Source: VKMB-3413 sp041027365 (lineage in GTDB: Bacteria; Pseudomonadota; Alphaproteobacteria; Rhizobiales; Rhizobiaceae). From it: a DNA stretch of 64,000 bases. The stretch lies in the NCBI RefSeq assembly GCF_041027365.1, contig NZ_JBFTEH010000001.1, positions 372,001 through 436,000 on the forward strand, in the 5' to 3' direction. Each line of letters opens with the position of its first letter. Position 1 is the stretch's first letter. The position numbers and the translations under genes are program-made. This document shows positions 8,513 to 16,934 of this stretch, one piece after another. Below the pieces are notes generated by a model. The model did no database searches. It was not told where the DNA came from and worked only from the letters and a program-made list of their open reading frames with translations.

Positions 8513-9480
8513 TGGACTATCGCACCGTCCTCGACATCGTCGATTCGACCATCCGCCTGTCGACGCCGCTGCTCTTCGCCGCGCTGGCCGGGCTCTATTC
8601 CGAGCGCTCGGGCATCTTCGACATCTCGCTCGAGGGCAAGATGCTGATCGCCGCCTTCGCCTCGGCCTCCGTCGCGGCGGTGACCGGCTCGGCCTTCCTC
8701 GGCCTGCTCGCGGGCATCGTCGCCGCGACGCTCTTCTCGCTGGTCCACGGCCTCGCCTCGATCACCTATCGCGGCAATCAGATCGTCTCGGGTGTCGCGC
8801 TGAACTTCATCGCGGCGGGACTGACGATCATCCTCGGCCAGAACTGGTTCGGCCAGGGCGGGCGCACGCCGACGCTCTTCGGCGCCGGGCGCTTCACCGA
8901 CATCCATCTGCCGGGCGAGGCGGCGCTCGCGAACGTTCCGGTGATCGGGCCGATCTACGCGCAGGTGATCTCCGGCCAGACGCTGCTCGTCTATGTCGCC
9001 TTCCTGATGGTGCCGCTGACCTGGTGGGTGCTGTTTCGCACGCGGTTCGGCCTGCGCCTTCGGGCCGTCGGCGAGAACCCGGCGGCGGTCGATACGGCCG
9101 GCATCTCGGTCGCCTTCCTGCGCTACCGCGCGGTGATCATCTGCGGCATTCTGACGGGCTTTGCCGGCACCTATCTCGCGGTCGGCCAGGCGGCCGGCTT
9201 CACCCGCGACATGACGGCGGGCAAGGGCTACATCGCGCTGGCAGCGCTGATCTTCGCCAACTGGAAGCCGGTGCCGGTGATGTTCGCCTGCCTCCTGTTC
9301 GGCTTCCTCGACGCTATCTCGATCCGGGTCCAGGGCGTCGAACTCCCCGTGGTCGGCCAGATCTCGGTTCAGTTCGTCCAGGCGCTGCCGTATATTCTGA
9401 CCGTCGTGCTCCTCGCCGGCTTCGTTGGCAAGGCGAGCCCGCCGCGCGCGGGCGGCGTGCCCTATGTGAAGGAAAGGTAG
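8512..9480 (+). CDS. Nucleoside-type ABC transporter permease 2
   Basis: A 322-residue BPD_transp_2 permease, shorter partner of permease 1. It carries SERSGIFDISLEGKMLIAA near the N-terminus, the paralogue of the FNIGGEGQ motif, and GENPAAVDTAGI in the coupling region. ATG overlaps the stop of permease 1 (TGATG), indicating strict co-expression. The cytidine deaminase gene follows after 34 bases. Confidence 0.9.
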   Translation: MDYRTVLDIVDSTIRLSTPLLFAALAGLYSERSGIFDISLEGKMLIAAFASASVAAVTGSAFLGLLAGIVAATLFSLVHGLASITYRGNQIVSGVALNFIAAGLTIILGQNWFGQGGRTPTLFGAGRFTDIHLPGEAALANVPVIGPIYAQVISGQTLLVYVAFLMVPLTWWVLFRTRFGLRLRAVGENPAAVDTAGISVAFLRYRAVIICGILTGFAGTYLAVGQAAGFTRDMTAGKGYIALAALIFANWKPVPVMFACLLFGFLDAISIRVQGVELPVVGQISVQFVQALPYILTVVLLAGFVGKASPPRAGGVPYVKER

Positions 9481-9514
9481 CGTTCTCCCCGATGCTGCAT
9501 TCGAGCGACTGACC

Positions 9515-9910
9515 ATGGCGGACGATCTCTTCGCCAAGGCGAAATCGGCCATGCGCAAGGCCCATGCGCCCTATTCGAAATTCCCCGTGGGCGCGGCGCT
9601 GCGCACCACCGACGGGCGGATCTTTGCCGGCTGCAATGTCGAGGCCGTGAGCTTTCCCGAGGGCTGGTGCGCCGAGACGACGGCGATCGCCCACATGGTG
9701 ATGGACGGCGGCGGCAAGATCGCCGAGATCGCCGTCGTCGCCGAGAAGCTGCCGCTCTGCAGCCCTTGCGGCGGCTGTCGCCAGCGCATCGCCGAATTCG
9801 CCTCGCCGCAGACGCGCGTCCATCTCTGCGACGTCGAGGGCGGCGTGAAGGAGACGGTCTCGATGGGCGAGCTCCTGCCGCGCGCGTTCGACACGGAATT
9901 GCTCGGTTGA
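9515..9910 (+). CDS. cdd: Cytidine deaminase
   Basis: A 131-residue homotetrameric-type cytidine deaminase that converts cytidine or deoxycytidine to uridine forms. Zinc and catalytic motifs are intact: CAETTAI (catalytic Glu after Cys) and PCGGCRQRI. FPVGAALRT and GCNVEAVSF are the substrate-pocket segments. It lies in the nucleoside operon directly after the transporter, and its stop overlaps the start of the purine nucleoside phosphorylase gene. The product would feed phosphorolysis by DeoA. Confidence 0.93.
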   Translation: MADDLFAKAKSAMRKAHAPYSKFPVGAALRTTDGRIFAGCNVEAVSFPEGWCAETTAIAHMVMDGGGKIAEIAVVAEKLPLCSPCGGCRQRIAEFASPQTRVHLCDVEGGVKETVSMGELLPRAFDTELLG

Positions 9911-10713
9911 GCCCCTCCGCCGACTATCTGCGGTTCCGGCTCGGCACCCGCCGGCCGGTCGTCGCGATGGTGCTGGGATCCGGTCTCGGCGCCCTGGTCG
10001 AGGGCTTGAGCGAGGCCGTCCGCATCCCTTTCGCCGAGGTGCCGGGCTTTCCGGAGAGCGGCGTGTCCGGCCATGCCGGACAGGTGGTCGCCGGCCGGCT
10101 CGGCGGGCGCGAGGTGCTGCTCCTCTCCGGCCGGGTCCACTACTACGAGAAGGGCAATGCCGCGGTGATGCGGCCGGTGATCGAGGCGCTGAAGGATATC
10201 GGCATCGGCACGCTGTTCCTCACCAATTCCGCCGGCTCGGTGCGCGCCGACATGCCGGCGGGCTCGGTGATGGTGATCGACGACCACATCGCCTTCTCCG
10301 GCGCGAACCCGCTGATCGGCGAGGCATCCGACGCCCGCTTCGTCGGCATGACGGCGGCCTACGATCCCGGGCTGCGGGCGCGGCTGGAGGCGGCGGCCGA
10401 GGCGCTCGGCGAGCCGGTCTTCTCCGGCGTCTACATGTGGTTCTCCGGGCCGTCCTTCGAGACGCCGGCGGAGATCCGCATGGCGAAGACGCTCGGCGCG
10501 GACGCGGTCGGCATGTCGACCGTGCCGGAGACGATCCTCGCGCGCTTCTTCGGGCTGAAGGTCGTCGCGGCGTCGGTGATCACCAATCTCGGCGCCGGCA
10601 TGACCGGAGCCGAACTCTCCCACGAGGAGACGAAGACGATGGCGCCGACGGGCGGCGCGCGCCTCGCGAAGATCGTCGAAAAGATGCTGGAGGAGGGCGG
10701 TTTCGATGGATGA
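9907..10713 (+). CDS. punA: Purine nucleoside phosphorylase (trimeric class)
   Basis: A 268-residue enzyme that splits purine (deoxy)nucleosides with phosphate into base and (deoxy)ribose-1-phosphate. Phosphate-binding GSGLG is at 24-28; SGRVHYYEKG, FSGPSFETPAEIR and GMSTVPE are diagnostic of the trimeric PNP class. The TTG at 9907 is the best start: it overlaps the cdd stop (TTGA), and the next ATG at 9967 would fall just before the phosphate loop and remove the first strand. The 3' end overlaps deoC by 8 bases. Confidence 0.92.
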   Translation: MSPSADYLRFRLGTRRPVVAMVLGSGLGALVEGLSEAVRIPFAEVPGFPESGVSGHAGQVVAGRLGGREVLLLSGRVHYYEKGNAAVMRPVIEALKDIGIGTLFLTNSAGSVRADMPAGSVMVIDDHIAFSGANPLIGEASDARFVGMTAAYDPGLRARLEAAAEALGEPVFSGVYMWFSGPSFETPAEIRMAKTLGADAVGMSTVPETILARFFGLKVVAASVITNLGAGMTGAELSHEETKTMAPTGGARLAKIVEKMLEEGGFDG

Positions 10714-11467
10714 GATGGCACGCCGCAGCCGGGCGCGCGACCTGATCGGCCGGCTCGATCTCACCAACCTCAACGACGACTGCACGAAGGACGACATCGC
10801 GGCGCTCTGCCTGCGGGCGGTGACGCCGGCCGGCCCGGCGGCGGCGATCTGCATCTGGCCCCGCTTCGTCGCCTATGCTCGCCAGCACCTAGTGCCGGGC
10901 ATCCGGATCGCGACCGTCGTCAACTTCCCGGCCGGCGGCGACGACGTCGACGCGACGGTGATGGAGGCGAAGCAGGCGGTCGCGGACGGTGCCGACGAGA
11001 TCGACATGGTGATCGCCTACAGCCGCGTCGCGGAGGATCCAGGCTTCGTCGAGGCGCAGGTGCGCACGGTCAAGGCGGCCTGCGGGGCGGCGACGCTGAA
11101 GACCATCCTCGAGACCGGCAAGCTGTTCGACGAGGCGGCGATCCGCGCCGCCTGCCGCGCCGCGCTCGCCGGCGGCAGCGACTTCCTCAAGACCTCGACG
11201 GGCAAGGTCGAGGTCAATGCGACGCCGGCCTCGGCGCGCATCCTCCTGGAGGAGATCGCCAAGGCCGGCTCCACCGTCGGCTTCAAGCCGGCCGGCGGCA
11301 TCAAGACCTTCGAGGACGCCGACGGCTACATGACGCTGGCGGAATCGATCTGCGGGAAGGACTATGCAACGCCGGAGCGCTTCCGGCTGGGTGCTTCGGG
11401 TGTGCTGGGCGACCTCCTCGCGGTCTTCGAGGGGCGGGAGAGGGCGGGCGGGAAGGCGGGGTATTGA
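10706..11467 (+). CDS. deoC: Deoxyribose-phosphate aldolase
   Basis: A 253-residue class I aldolase of the DeoC family, which cleaves 2-deoxyribose-5-phosphate to acetaldehyde and glyceraldehyde-3-phosphate. The Schiff-base lysine is K162 in DFLKTSTGK, and the proton-relay lysine is K194 in GFKPAGGIK. It starts inside the end of the PNP gene. Acetaldehyde from this step could be used by an alcohol or aldehyde dehydrogenase; adhP lies 9 kb away in its own unit. A 253-bp gap holding a palindromic repeat separates it from deoA. Confidence 0.94.
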   Translation: MDEMARRSRARDLIGRLDLTNLNDDCTKDDIAALCLRAVTPAGPAAAICIWPRFVAYARQHLVPGIRIATVVNFPAGGDDVDATVMEAKQAVADGADEIDMVIAYSRVAEDPGFVEAQVRTVKAACGAATLKTILETGKLFDEAAIRAACRAALAGGSDFLKTSTGKVEVNATPASARILLEEIAKAGSTVGFKPAGGIKTFEDADGYMTLAESICGKDYATPERFRLGASGVLGDLLAVFEGRERAGGKAGY

Positions 11468-11495
11468 TGGCCGTCCGTCTCACGTCGGCGGTCTT

Positions 11496-11678
11496 CGCGC
11501 CCCCCTCTGCCCTGCCGGGCATCTCCCCCGCGAGGGGGGAGATCGGCAGCTTCGCCGATCGCGGACAAACTCTCGGCGTTTCTGCGATCGGCACGGCCAG
11601 CGATGGGACTACGACGTCCGCGCCATTTCGATCTCCCCCCTGGTGGGGGAGATGGGCGGCAGCCCAGAGGGGGGCGCG
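11496..11678. repeat. Palindromic intergenic element, copy A (183 bp)
   Basis: It lies between deoC and deoA. Perfect 14-base terminal inverted repeats, CGCGCCCCCCTCTG at 11496-11509 and its complement at 11665-11678, enclose two internal hairpins: ATCTCCCCC/GGGGGAGAT around 11521-11543 and again around 11631-11653. The arm between terminus and hairpin reads CCCTGCCGGGC on the left and GGGCGGCAGCCC on the right. A second copy with the two arms swapped is at 53552-53737. No coding sequence is supported inside. Confidence 0.8.
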
Positions 11679-11720
11679 CCGCCGCCACCGTCACAAGATG
11701 CGGCCGCGGGGCGTCGCGCG

Positions 11721-13037
11721 ATGATCCTCCCGCAGGAACTCATCCGGCAAAAGCGCGACGGCGGAGCGCTCGACCCCGACGCCATAAAGGCATTCGTCGC
11801 CGGCTTCGACAATGAGCGCGTGACCGACGCGCAGGTCGCGGCCTTCGCCATGGCGGTGTTCTTCCGCGGCATGGAGCCGGCCGAGACCGTCGCGCTGACC
11901 GAGGCGATGCGCGATTCCGGCGAGGTGCTCGACTGGTCCGGCCTCGACCGGCCGGTGGTCGACAAGCACTCGACCGGCGGCATCGGCGACAACGTCTCGC
12001 TGATGCTCGCCCCGATCGTCGCCGCCTGCGGCGCGGCCGTGCCGATGATCTCCGGCCGCGGCCTCGGCCATACCGGCGGCACGCTGGACAAGCTGGAATC
12101 GATCCCCGGCTACGACGTCCGGCCGGACAACGACATCGTCCGCCGCACCGTGCAGGAGGTCGGCTGCGCGATCATCGGCCAGACCGGGCGCCTCGCGCCG
12201 GCCGACAAGCGCTTCTATGCGATCCGCGACGTCACCGCGACGGTGGAGTCGATCCCGCTGATCACCGCCTCGATCCTGTCGAAGAAGCTCGCCGCCGGGC
12301 TCGGCGGCCTCGTCCTCGACGTCAAGACCGGCTCCGGCGCCTTCATGACGAAGGAGGGGGACGCGCGGGCGCTGGCGGAGAGCCTCGTCGCCGTCGCCAA
12401 CGGTGCCGGGCTGAAGACGACCGCGCTGTTGACGCGGATGGACGAGGCTCTGGCTTCGGCCGCGGGTAATGCCGTCGAGGTTCGCAATGCCGTCCGCTTC
12501 CTCACCGGCGCGCATCGCGACGCCGCGGTGGAGGAGGTGACGCTGGCGCTCGCGGCGGAGATGCTGGTGCTGGCCGGGCTCGCGGCAGATGCGGTGGCTG
12601 CGCGCGCCGCCGCGGCGCGGGCGCTGGGCGACGGCAGCTCGGCGGAGACGTTCGGCCGCATGGTGTCGGCGCTCGGCGGACCCGGCGACTTCGTCGAGCG
12701 GATGGACGACCACCTGCCGAAGGCGCCGATCGTCGGGGCCGTCACGGCCGAAGCAGCCGGCAGCGTCGCCGCCGTCGATGCGCGCGCGCTCGGCCTGGCG
12801 GTCGTCGAACTCGGCGGCGGCCGCACGCGGCCGCAGGACGGCATCGATCATGCCGTCGGGCTGAGCGACCTTGCGCGCATCGGCACGCGGCTCGAACGGG
12901 GCGATCCGCTCGGTGTCGTCCATGCCCGCAGCGAGGACGGTTTCGCCCGCGCCGCCGCGATCCTGCGATCCGCCTATCGGCTTGCCGAGGAGCCGATCCC
13001 GGCGCCGGCTTCGGCTGTCGTCGCTCGGTTCGGCTGA
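11721..13037 (+). CDS. deoA: Thymidine phosphorylase
   Basis: A 438-residue pyrimidine nucleoside phosphorylase that releases thymine or uracil and deoxyribose-1-phosphate. It has the usual alpha-domain followed by the phosphate-binding KHSTGGIGDNVSL segment (about 77-89), SGRGLGHTGGTLDKLESIPG, and KKLAAGLGGLVLDVKTGSGAFM. Length matches the family (~440). The ATG at 11721 begins the canonical N-terminus (LPQELIRQKRDG). It is the last gene of the nucleoside run. The repeat upstream may alter its expression relative to deoC. Confidence 0.95.
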   Translation: MILPQELIRQKRDGGALDPDAIKAFVAGFDNERVTDAQVAAFAMAVFFRGMEPAETVALTEAMRDSGEVLDWSGLDRPVVDKHSTGGIGDNVSLMLAPIVAACGAAVPMISGRGLGHTGGTLDKLESIPGYDVRPDNDIVRRTVQEVGCAIIGQTGRLAPADKRFYAIRDVTATVESIPLITASILSKKLAAGLGGLVLDVKTGSGAFMTKEGDARALAESLVAVANGAGLKTTALLTRMDEALASAAGNAVEVRNAVRFLTGAHRDAAVEEVTLALAAEMLVLAGLAADAVAARAAAARALGDGSSAETFGRMVSALGGPGDFVERMDDHLPKAPIVGAVTAEAAGSVAAVDARALGLAVVELGGGRTRPQDGIDHAVGLSDLARIGTRLERGDPLGVVHARSEDGFARAAAILRSAYRLAEEPIPAPASAVVARFG

Positions 13038-13165
13038 TCCGGCCGACTTCGTCGCTGATCCGGCCGAATCAGCGGAAGCGGGCACCGCCGATTTCCTGCG
13101 CGCGCGCCCGCGGTCAGCTCTTCTGCGAAGCCTGACCCTGGGCGCTGCGCTTCTTCGCGCCGTCG

Positions 13166-14044
13166 TCAGTCCTCCGGCGTCGCGAGCTGCTTGCGGATCG
13201 CCAGCAGTTCCTGCCGCCGCTCCTCCGTCGTCACGGGATAGCTCATGTCGAGGCTTTCGAGCGTGTCGAGGATGATCTGCGAGATGATCAGCCGGGCGTT
13301 CTTCTTGTCGTCGGCCGGCACCACGTACCAGGGCGCGCGGGCCGTGCTGGTGGCGCCGAGGCAGGCCGCGTAGGCGTGCATGTAGCTGTCCCAGTAGCGC
13401 CGTTCCTCGATGTCCGACAAGCTGAACTTCCAGTTCTTCTGCGGCTCGTCGATGCGCGCGAGGAAGCGCTTGCGCTGCTCCTCCTTGGACAGGTGCAGGA
13501 AGAACTTCACGATCCGCGTGCCGTTGGCGCTGAGGTGCCGTTCGAGGTCGGTGATCGAGCGGTAGCGATCGGTCCAGACCGCGTCGTTGTCCGGCCCGTC
13601 GTTCGACAGGCCCTCGCTGGCGAGGATCTCGGGGTGGACCCGGACGATCAGCACCTCCTCGTAATAGGAGCGGTTGAAGATGCCGATCTTGCCGCGTTCC
13701 GGCAGGTTCTGCGTCGTGCGCCAGAGGAAGTCGTGCTCCAGTTCCGTCACGCTCGGATGCTTGAAGCTGAACACCTGGCAGCCCTGCGGGTTGACGCCGG
13801 ACATCACGTGCTTGATGGCGCCGTCCTTGCCGGCAGCGTCCATCGCCTGGAAGATCAGCAGCACGGCGTGGCGGTTCGACGAGTAGAGCAGCTGCTGCAG
13901 GTCGGAGAGCCGCGCGACGTGATCGTCGAGCATCGCGTGATAGTCGTGCTTGGACTTGTAGACCGGGGCGACCTCGGTCGACCAGCGGCCGAGATCGACG
14001 GTCGCGCCTTCGGGAACGCGGAACTTCTCCGTCTTGATCGTCAT
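13166..14044 (-). CDS. ppk2: Polyphosphate kinase 2 family protein
   Basis: A 292-residue PPK2-family kinase that uses polyphosphate to phosphorylate nucleotides. Walker A is DAAGKDGAIKHV (69-80), the GVNPQGCQVFSFKHPS segment follows, and Walker B/lid residues lie in IFNRSYYEEVLIVRVHPE. The ATG at 14044 is preferred over the one five codons upstream because GGGAG lies 7 bases before it. It is convergent with deoA and divergent from the phosphoketolase gene; their 433-bp gap contains an FNR-type box. Whether it makes GTP/GDP or ADP/ATP cannot be read from the sequence. Confidence 0.9.
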   Translation of the reverse strand: MTIKTEKFRVPEGATVDLGRWSTEVAPVYKSKHDYHAMLDDHVARLSDLQQLLYSSNRHAVLLIFQAMDAAGKDGAIKHVMSGVNPQGCQVFSFKHPSVTELEHDFLWRTTQNLPERGKIGIFNRSYYEEVLIVRVHPEILASEGLSNDGPDNDAVWTDRYRSITDLERHLSANGTRIVKFFLHLSKEEQRKRFLARIDEPQKNWKFSLSDIEERRYWDSYMHAYAACLGATSTARAPWYVVPADDKKNARLIISQIILDTLESLDMSYPVTTEERRQELLAIRKQLATPED

Positions 14045-14477
14045 GTCTCTCCCTTTCACGCGGTGCCGACGGCGGCCCCCGCCTGACGCCGGGTCTCAGG
14101 TGGCGTGCGGTCGCAGCCCATTCCGCGGCGGCGCCGCCCGCCGAGGATGCGGACTGGTACGCGAGGTACGGGCGGGCCGTCATGTGTTCGCGACGAAGAA
14201 GGCGTAGACGACGCCGGGCGTTCCGGGAAGGGCATCATGTCTGGCGGGAAGGCGAGGCGCGCCTGCGCCGCGGCGGGTACCGGCGGAGCCTGATGCGCGA
14301 CGGCCGCTGCGGGGCCGGGCGCTTGACCCTCGTCAATGCGCCGCGTGGCAGGTCTTGCGAAAAGAGGCCGAACGATCGCTGGCGGGCCAAGCAAAATCCG
14401 TCGGTTGCGGGGCGTGACACGGCTTTGATCGCTCCCAGCATTCGTCCCCGAACGGCAACGGCAAGGAAGCGCCGACG
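14045..14477. promoter_or_regulatory. Divergent ppk2-phosphoketolase intergenic region with FNR/FixK box
   Basis: The 433-bp gap has no convincing ORF. At 14323-14336 is TTGACCCTCGTCAA, which fits the FNR/FixK/Anr consensus TTGAT-N4-ATCAA with one change per half-site. It ends 141 bases before the phosphoketolase ATG and lies 279 bases from the ppk2 ATG, so phosphoketolase is the better target; control of ppk2 is possible. The same signal occurs at 18130 and 20152. Confidence 0.6.
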
Positions 14478-16892
14478 ATGAACGAGATCTCCCCTGTCGC
14501 GCCGTCTTCCGCGACGCCCTCCGACGACGAACTGGCGCTGATCGACCGCTACTGGCGCGCCGCCAACTACCTCTCGGTCGGCCAGATCTACCTCCTCGAC
14601 AACCCGCTGCTGCGCGAACCGTTGAAGCCCGGGCACGTGAAGCCGCGGCTGCTCGGCCACTGGGGCACGACACCGGGTCTGAACTTCGTCTATGCCCACC
14701 TGAACCGCGTCATCAAAGCCCGCGACGCCTCGGTGATCTACATCTGCGGCCCCGGCCACGGCGGTCCCGGCATGGTCGCGAACACTTGGCTGGAAGGGAC
14801 CTACAGCGAGGTCTATCCGGACATCTCCGCGGATGCCGAGGGCATGCGGAAGCTGTTCCGGCAATTCTCCTTTCCCGGCGGGATTCCCAGCCACGCGGCG
14901 CCGGAGACGCCGGGGTCGATCCATGAGGGCGGGGAACTCGGCTATTCGCTGGTCCACGCCTATGGAGCCGCCTTCGACAATCCGGACCTCGTCGTCGCCT
15001 GTGTCGTCGGCGACGGTGAGGCGGAGACCGGCGCGCTCGCGGCCTCCTGGCACTCCAACAAGTTCCTGAACCCGGCGCGCGACGGGGCCGTCCTGCCGAT
15101 CCTGCATCTCAACGGCTACAAGATCGCCAATCCGACCGTGCTCGCAAGGATTTCCGACGAAGAGCTGAGAGATCTCTTCATCGGCTACGGCTATGAGCCC
15201 ATCCTGGTCGAGGGCGAGGACCCGCTGCCGATGCACCGCAAGATGGCCGCGGCGCTCGACCAGGCCTTCGACCGGATCGCGGCGATCCAAGAGGAGCACC
15301 GCGCCGGCCGCGCGAAGGACCGGCCGCGCTGGCCGATGATCATCCTGAGGAGCCCGAAGGGCTGGACCGGCCCGAAGGAGGTCGACGGCAAGAAGGTCGA
15401 GGGCTTCTGGCGGGCCCATCAGGTGCCGGTCGCCAATGCCCGCGGCGACGACGGGCATCGCGCCATCCTCGAAGACTGGATGAAGAGCTACGAGCCGGCG
15501 ACTTTGTTCGACGACACCGGCCGCCTCCGGCCCGAGCTTTCCGCGCTGGCGCCGCGGGGCGAGCGGCGGATGGGCGCCAATCCGCATGCCAATGGCGGCG
15601 TTCTGCGCCGGGAGCTGAAGCAGCCGGGACTCGGCGACCACGCCGTCGACGTGCCGGAGCCCGGAAAGGCGATCGCCGAGGCGACGCGGGCGCTCGGGCG
15701 CTATCTCGAAGACGTCTTCCGGCTCAACGCCGAGGCGAAGAACTTCCGCCTGGTCGGCCCGGACGAGACGGCGTCGAACCGGCTCGACGCGGTCTTCGGC
15801 GCCACCGACCGCGTCTGGATGAACGAGATCGAGCCCTACGACGTCTCGCTGTCGCAGGACGGCCGGGTGATGGAGGTGCTGAGCGAGCATCTGTGCCAGG
15901 GCTGGCTGGAGGGCTATCTCCTCACCGGCCGGCACGGCCTGTTCTCCTGCTACGAAGCCTTCATCCACATCATCGACTCGATGTTCAACCAGCATGCCAA
16001 GTGGCTGAAGGTCACGCGCGAGCTGGAATGGCGCGCGCCGGTATCCTCGCTGAACTACCTCCTGACCTCGCATGTCTGGCGGCAGGACCACAACGGCTTC
16101 AGCCATCAGGATCCGGGCTTCGTCGACCATGTCGCCAACAAGAAGGCGGACGTCGTGCGGATCTACTTCCCGCCCGACGCGAACGCGTTGCTCGTCGTCG
16201 CGGACCACTGCCTTTCGACCTACGACCGGATCAACGTCATCGTCGCCGGCAAGCAGCCCTCGCCGCAATGGCTGACGATGGAGGAGGCGAAGGCGCATTG
16301 CGCGGCCGGCGCCGGCATCTGGGACTGGGCGGGAACGGCCGGCGAGGGCGAGGAGCCGGACGTCGTCCTCGCCTGCGCCGGCGACGTGCCGACGCTGGAG
16401 GCCGTCGCCGCCGCGGGCCTGTTGCGCGAGCTGCTGCCCGAGCTGAAGGTAAGGCTCGTCAACGTCGTCGACCTGATGGCGCTGCAGGCACCGGAGCAGC
16501 ATCCGCACGGGCTCGCCGACGACCGCTTCGACGCGCTGTTCACCACGGACAAGCCGGTGATCTTCGCCTATCACGGCTATCCCATGCTGATTCACCGGCT
16601 GACCTACAAGCGCACCAACCACCGCAACATCCATGTGCGCGGCTATCAGGAGGAGGGCACCACGACGACGCCCTTCGACATGGTGGTGCTGAACGAACTC
16701 GACCGCTTCCACCTGGCCCTCGAGGCGATCGACCGTCTGCCGGACATGGGGAAGGCCGGCGAGGCGGCGGTGGCCCATCTTCGCCGGCGTCTCGCCGAGC
16801 ATCGGACCTATATCTGCGAGCACGGCGAGGACCTGCCGGAGATCCGGGACTGGAGCTGGCCCTATGGTTCGGCCGCCAGGGCCGGGGACTGA
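14478..16892 (+). CDS. xfp: Phosphoketolase
   Basis: An 804-residue thiamine-diphosphate enzyme that splits xylulose-5-phosphate and/or fructose-6-phosphate with phosphate to acetyl-phosphate plus an aldose phosphate. Family motifs include LGHWGTTPGLNFVYAHLNR, GPGHGGPGMVA, EGGELGYSLVHAYGAAFDNP, the ThDP-binding GDGEAETGALAASWHSNKF and ILHLNGYKIANPT. Length is typical. The acetate kinase gene follows 42 bases downstream, giving a route from sugar phosphate to acetate and ATP without oxygen. An FNR-type box lies upstream. Confidence 0.96.
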   Translation: MNEISPVAPSSATPSDDELALIDRYWRAANYLSVGQIYLLDNPLLREPLKPGHVKPRLLGHWGTTPGLNFVYAHLNRVIKARDASVIYICGPGHGGPGMVANTWLEGTYSEVYPDISADAEGMRKLFRQFSFPGGIPSHAAPETPGSIHEGGELGYSLVHAYGAAFDNPDLVVACVVGDGEAETGALAASWHSNKFLNPARDGAVLPILHLNGYKIANPTVLARISDEELRDLFIGYGYEPILVEGEDPLPMHRKMAAALDQAFDRIAAIQEEHRAGRAKDRPRWPMIILRSPKGWTGPKEVDGKKVEGFWRAHQVPVANARGDDGHRAILEDWMKSYEPATLFDDTGRLRPELSALAPRGERRMGANPHANGGVLRRELKQPGLGDHAVDVPEPGKAIAEATRALGRYLEDVFRLNAEAKNFRLVGPDETASNRLDAVFGATDRVWMNEIEPYDVSLSQDGRVMEVLSEHLCQGWLEGYLLTGRHGLFSCYEAFIHIIDSMFNQHAKWLKVTRELEWRAPVSSLNYLLTSHVWRQDHNGFSHQDPGFVDHVANKKADVVRIYFPPDANALLVVADHCLSTYDRINVIVAGKQPSPQWLTMEEAKAHCAAGAGIWDWAGTAGEGEEPDVVLACAGDVPTLEAVAAAGLLRELLPELKVRLVNVVDLMALQAPEQHPHGLADDRFDALFTTDKPVIFAYHGYPMLIHRLTYKRTNHRNIHVRGYQEEGTTTTPFDMVVLNELDRFHLALEAIDRLPDMGKAGEAAVAHLRRRLAEHRTYICEHGEDLPEIRDWSWPYGSAARAGD

Positions 16893-16934
16893 GCGGCCGT
16901 CCGATCGGGCACCGGCAGCGGGGATGAGGCTTCG

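Noticed and set aside
14235..16823. An 862-codon open frame on the minus strand
   Set aside because: It is antisense to phosphoketolase, whose motifs are complete. No independent support.
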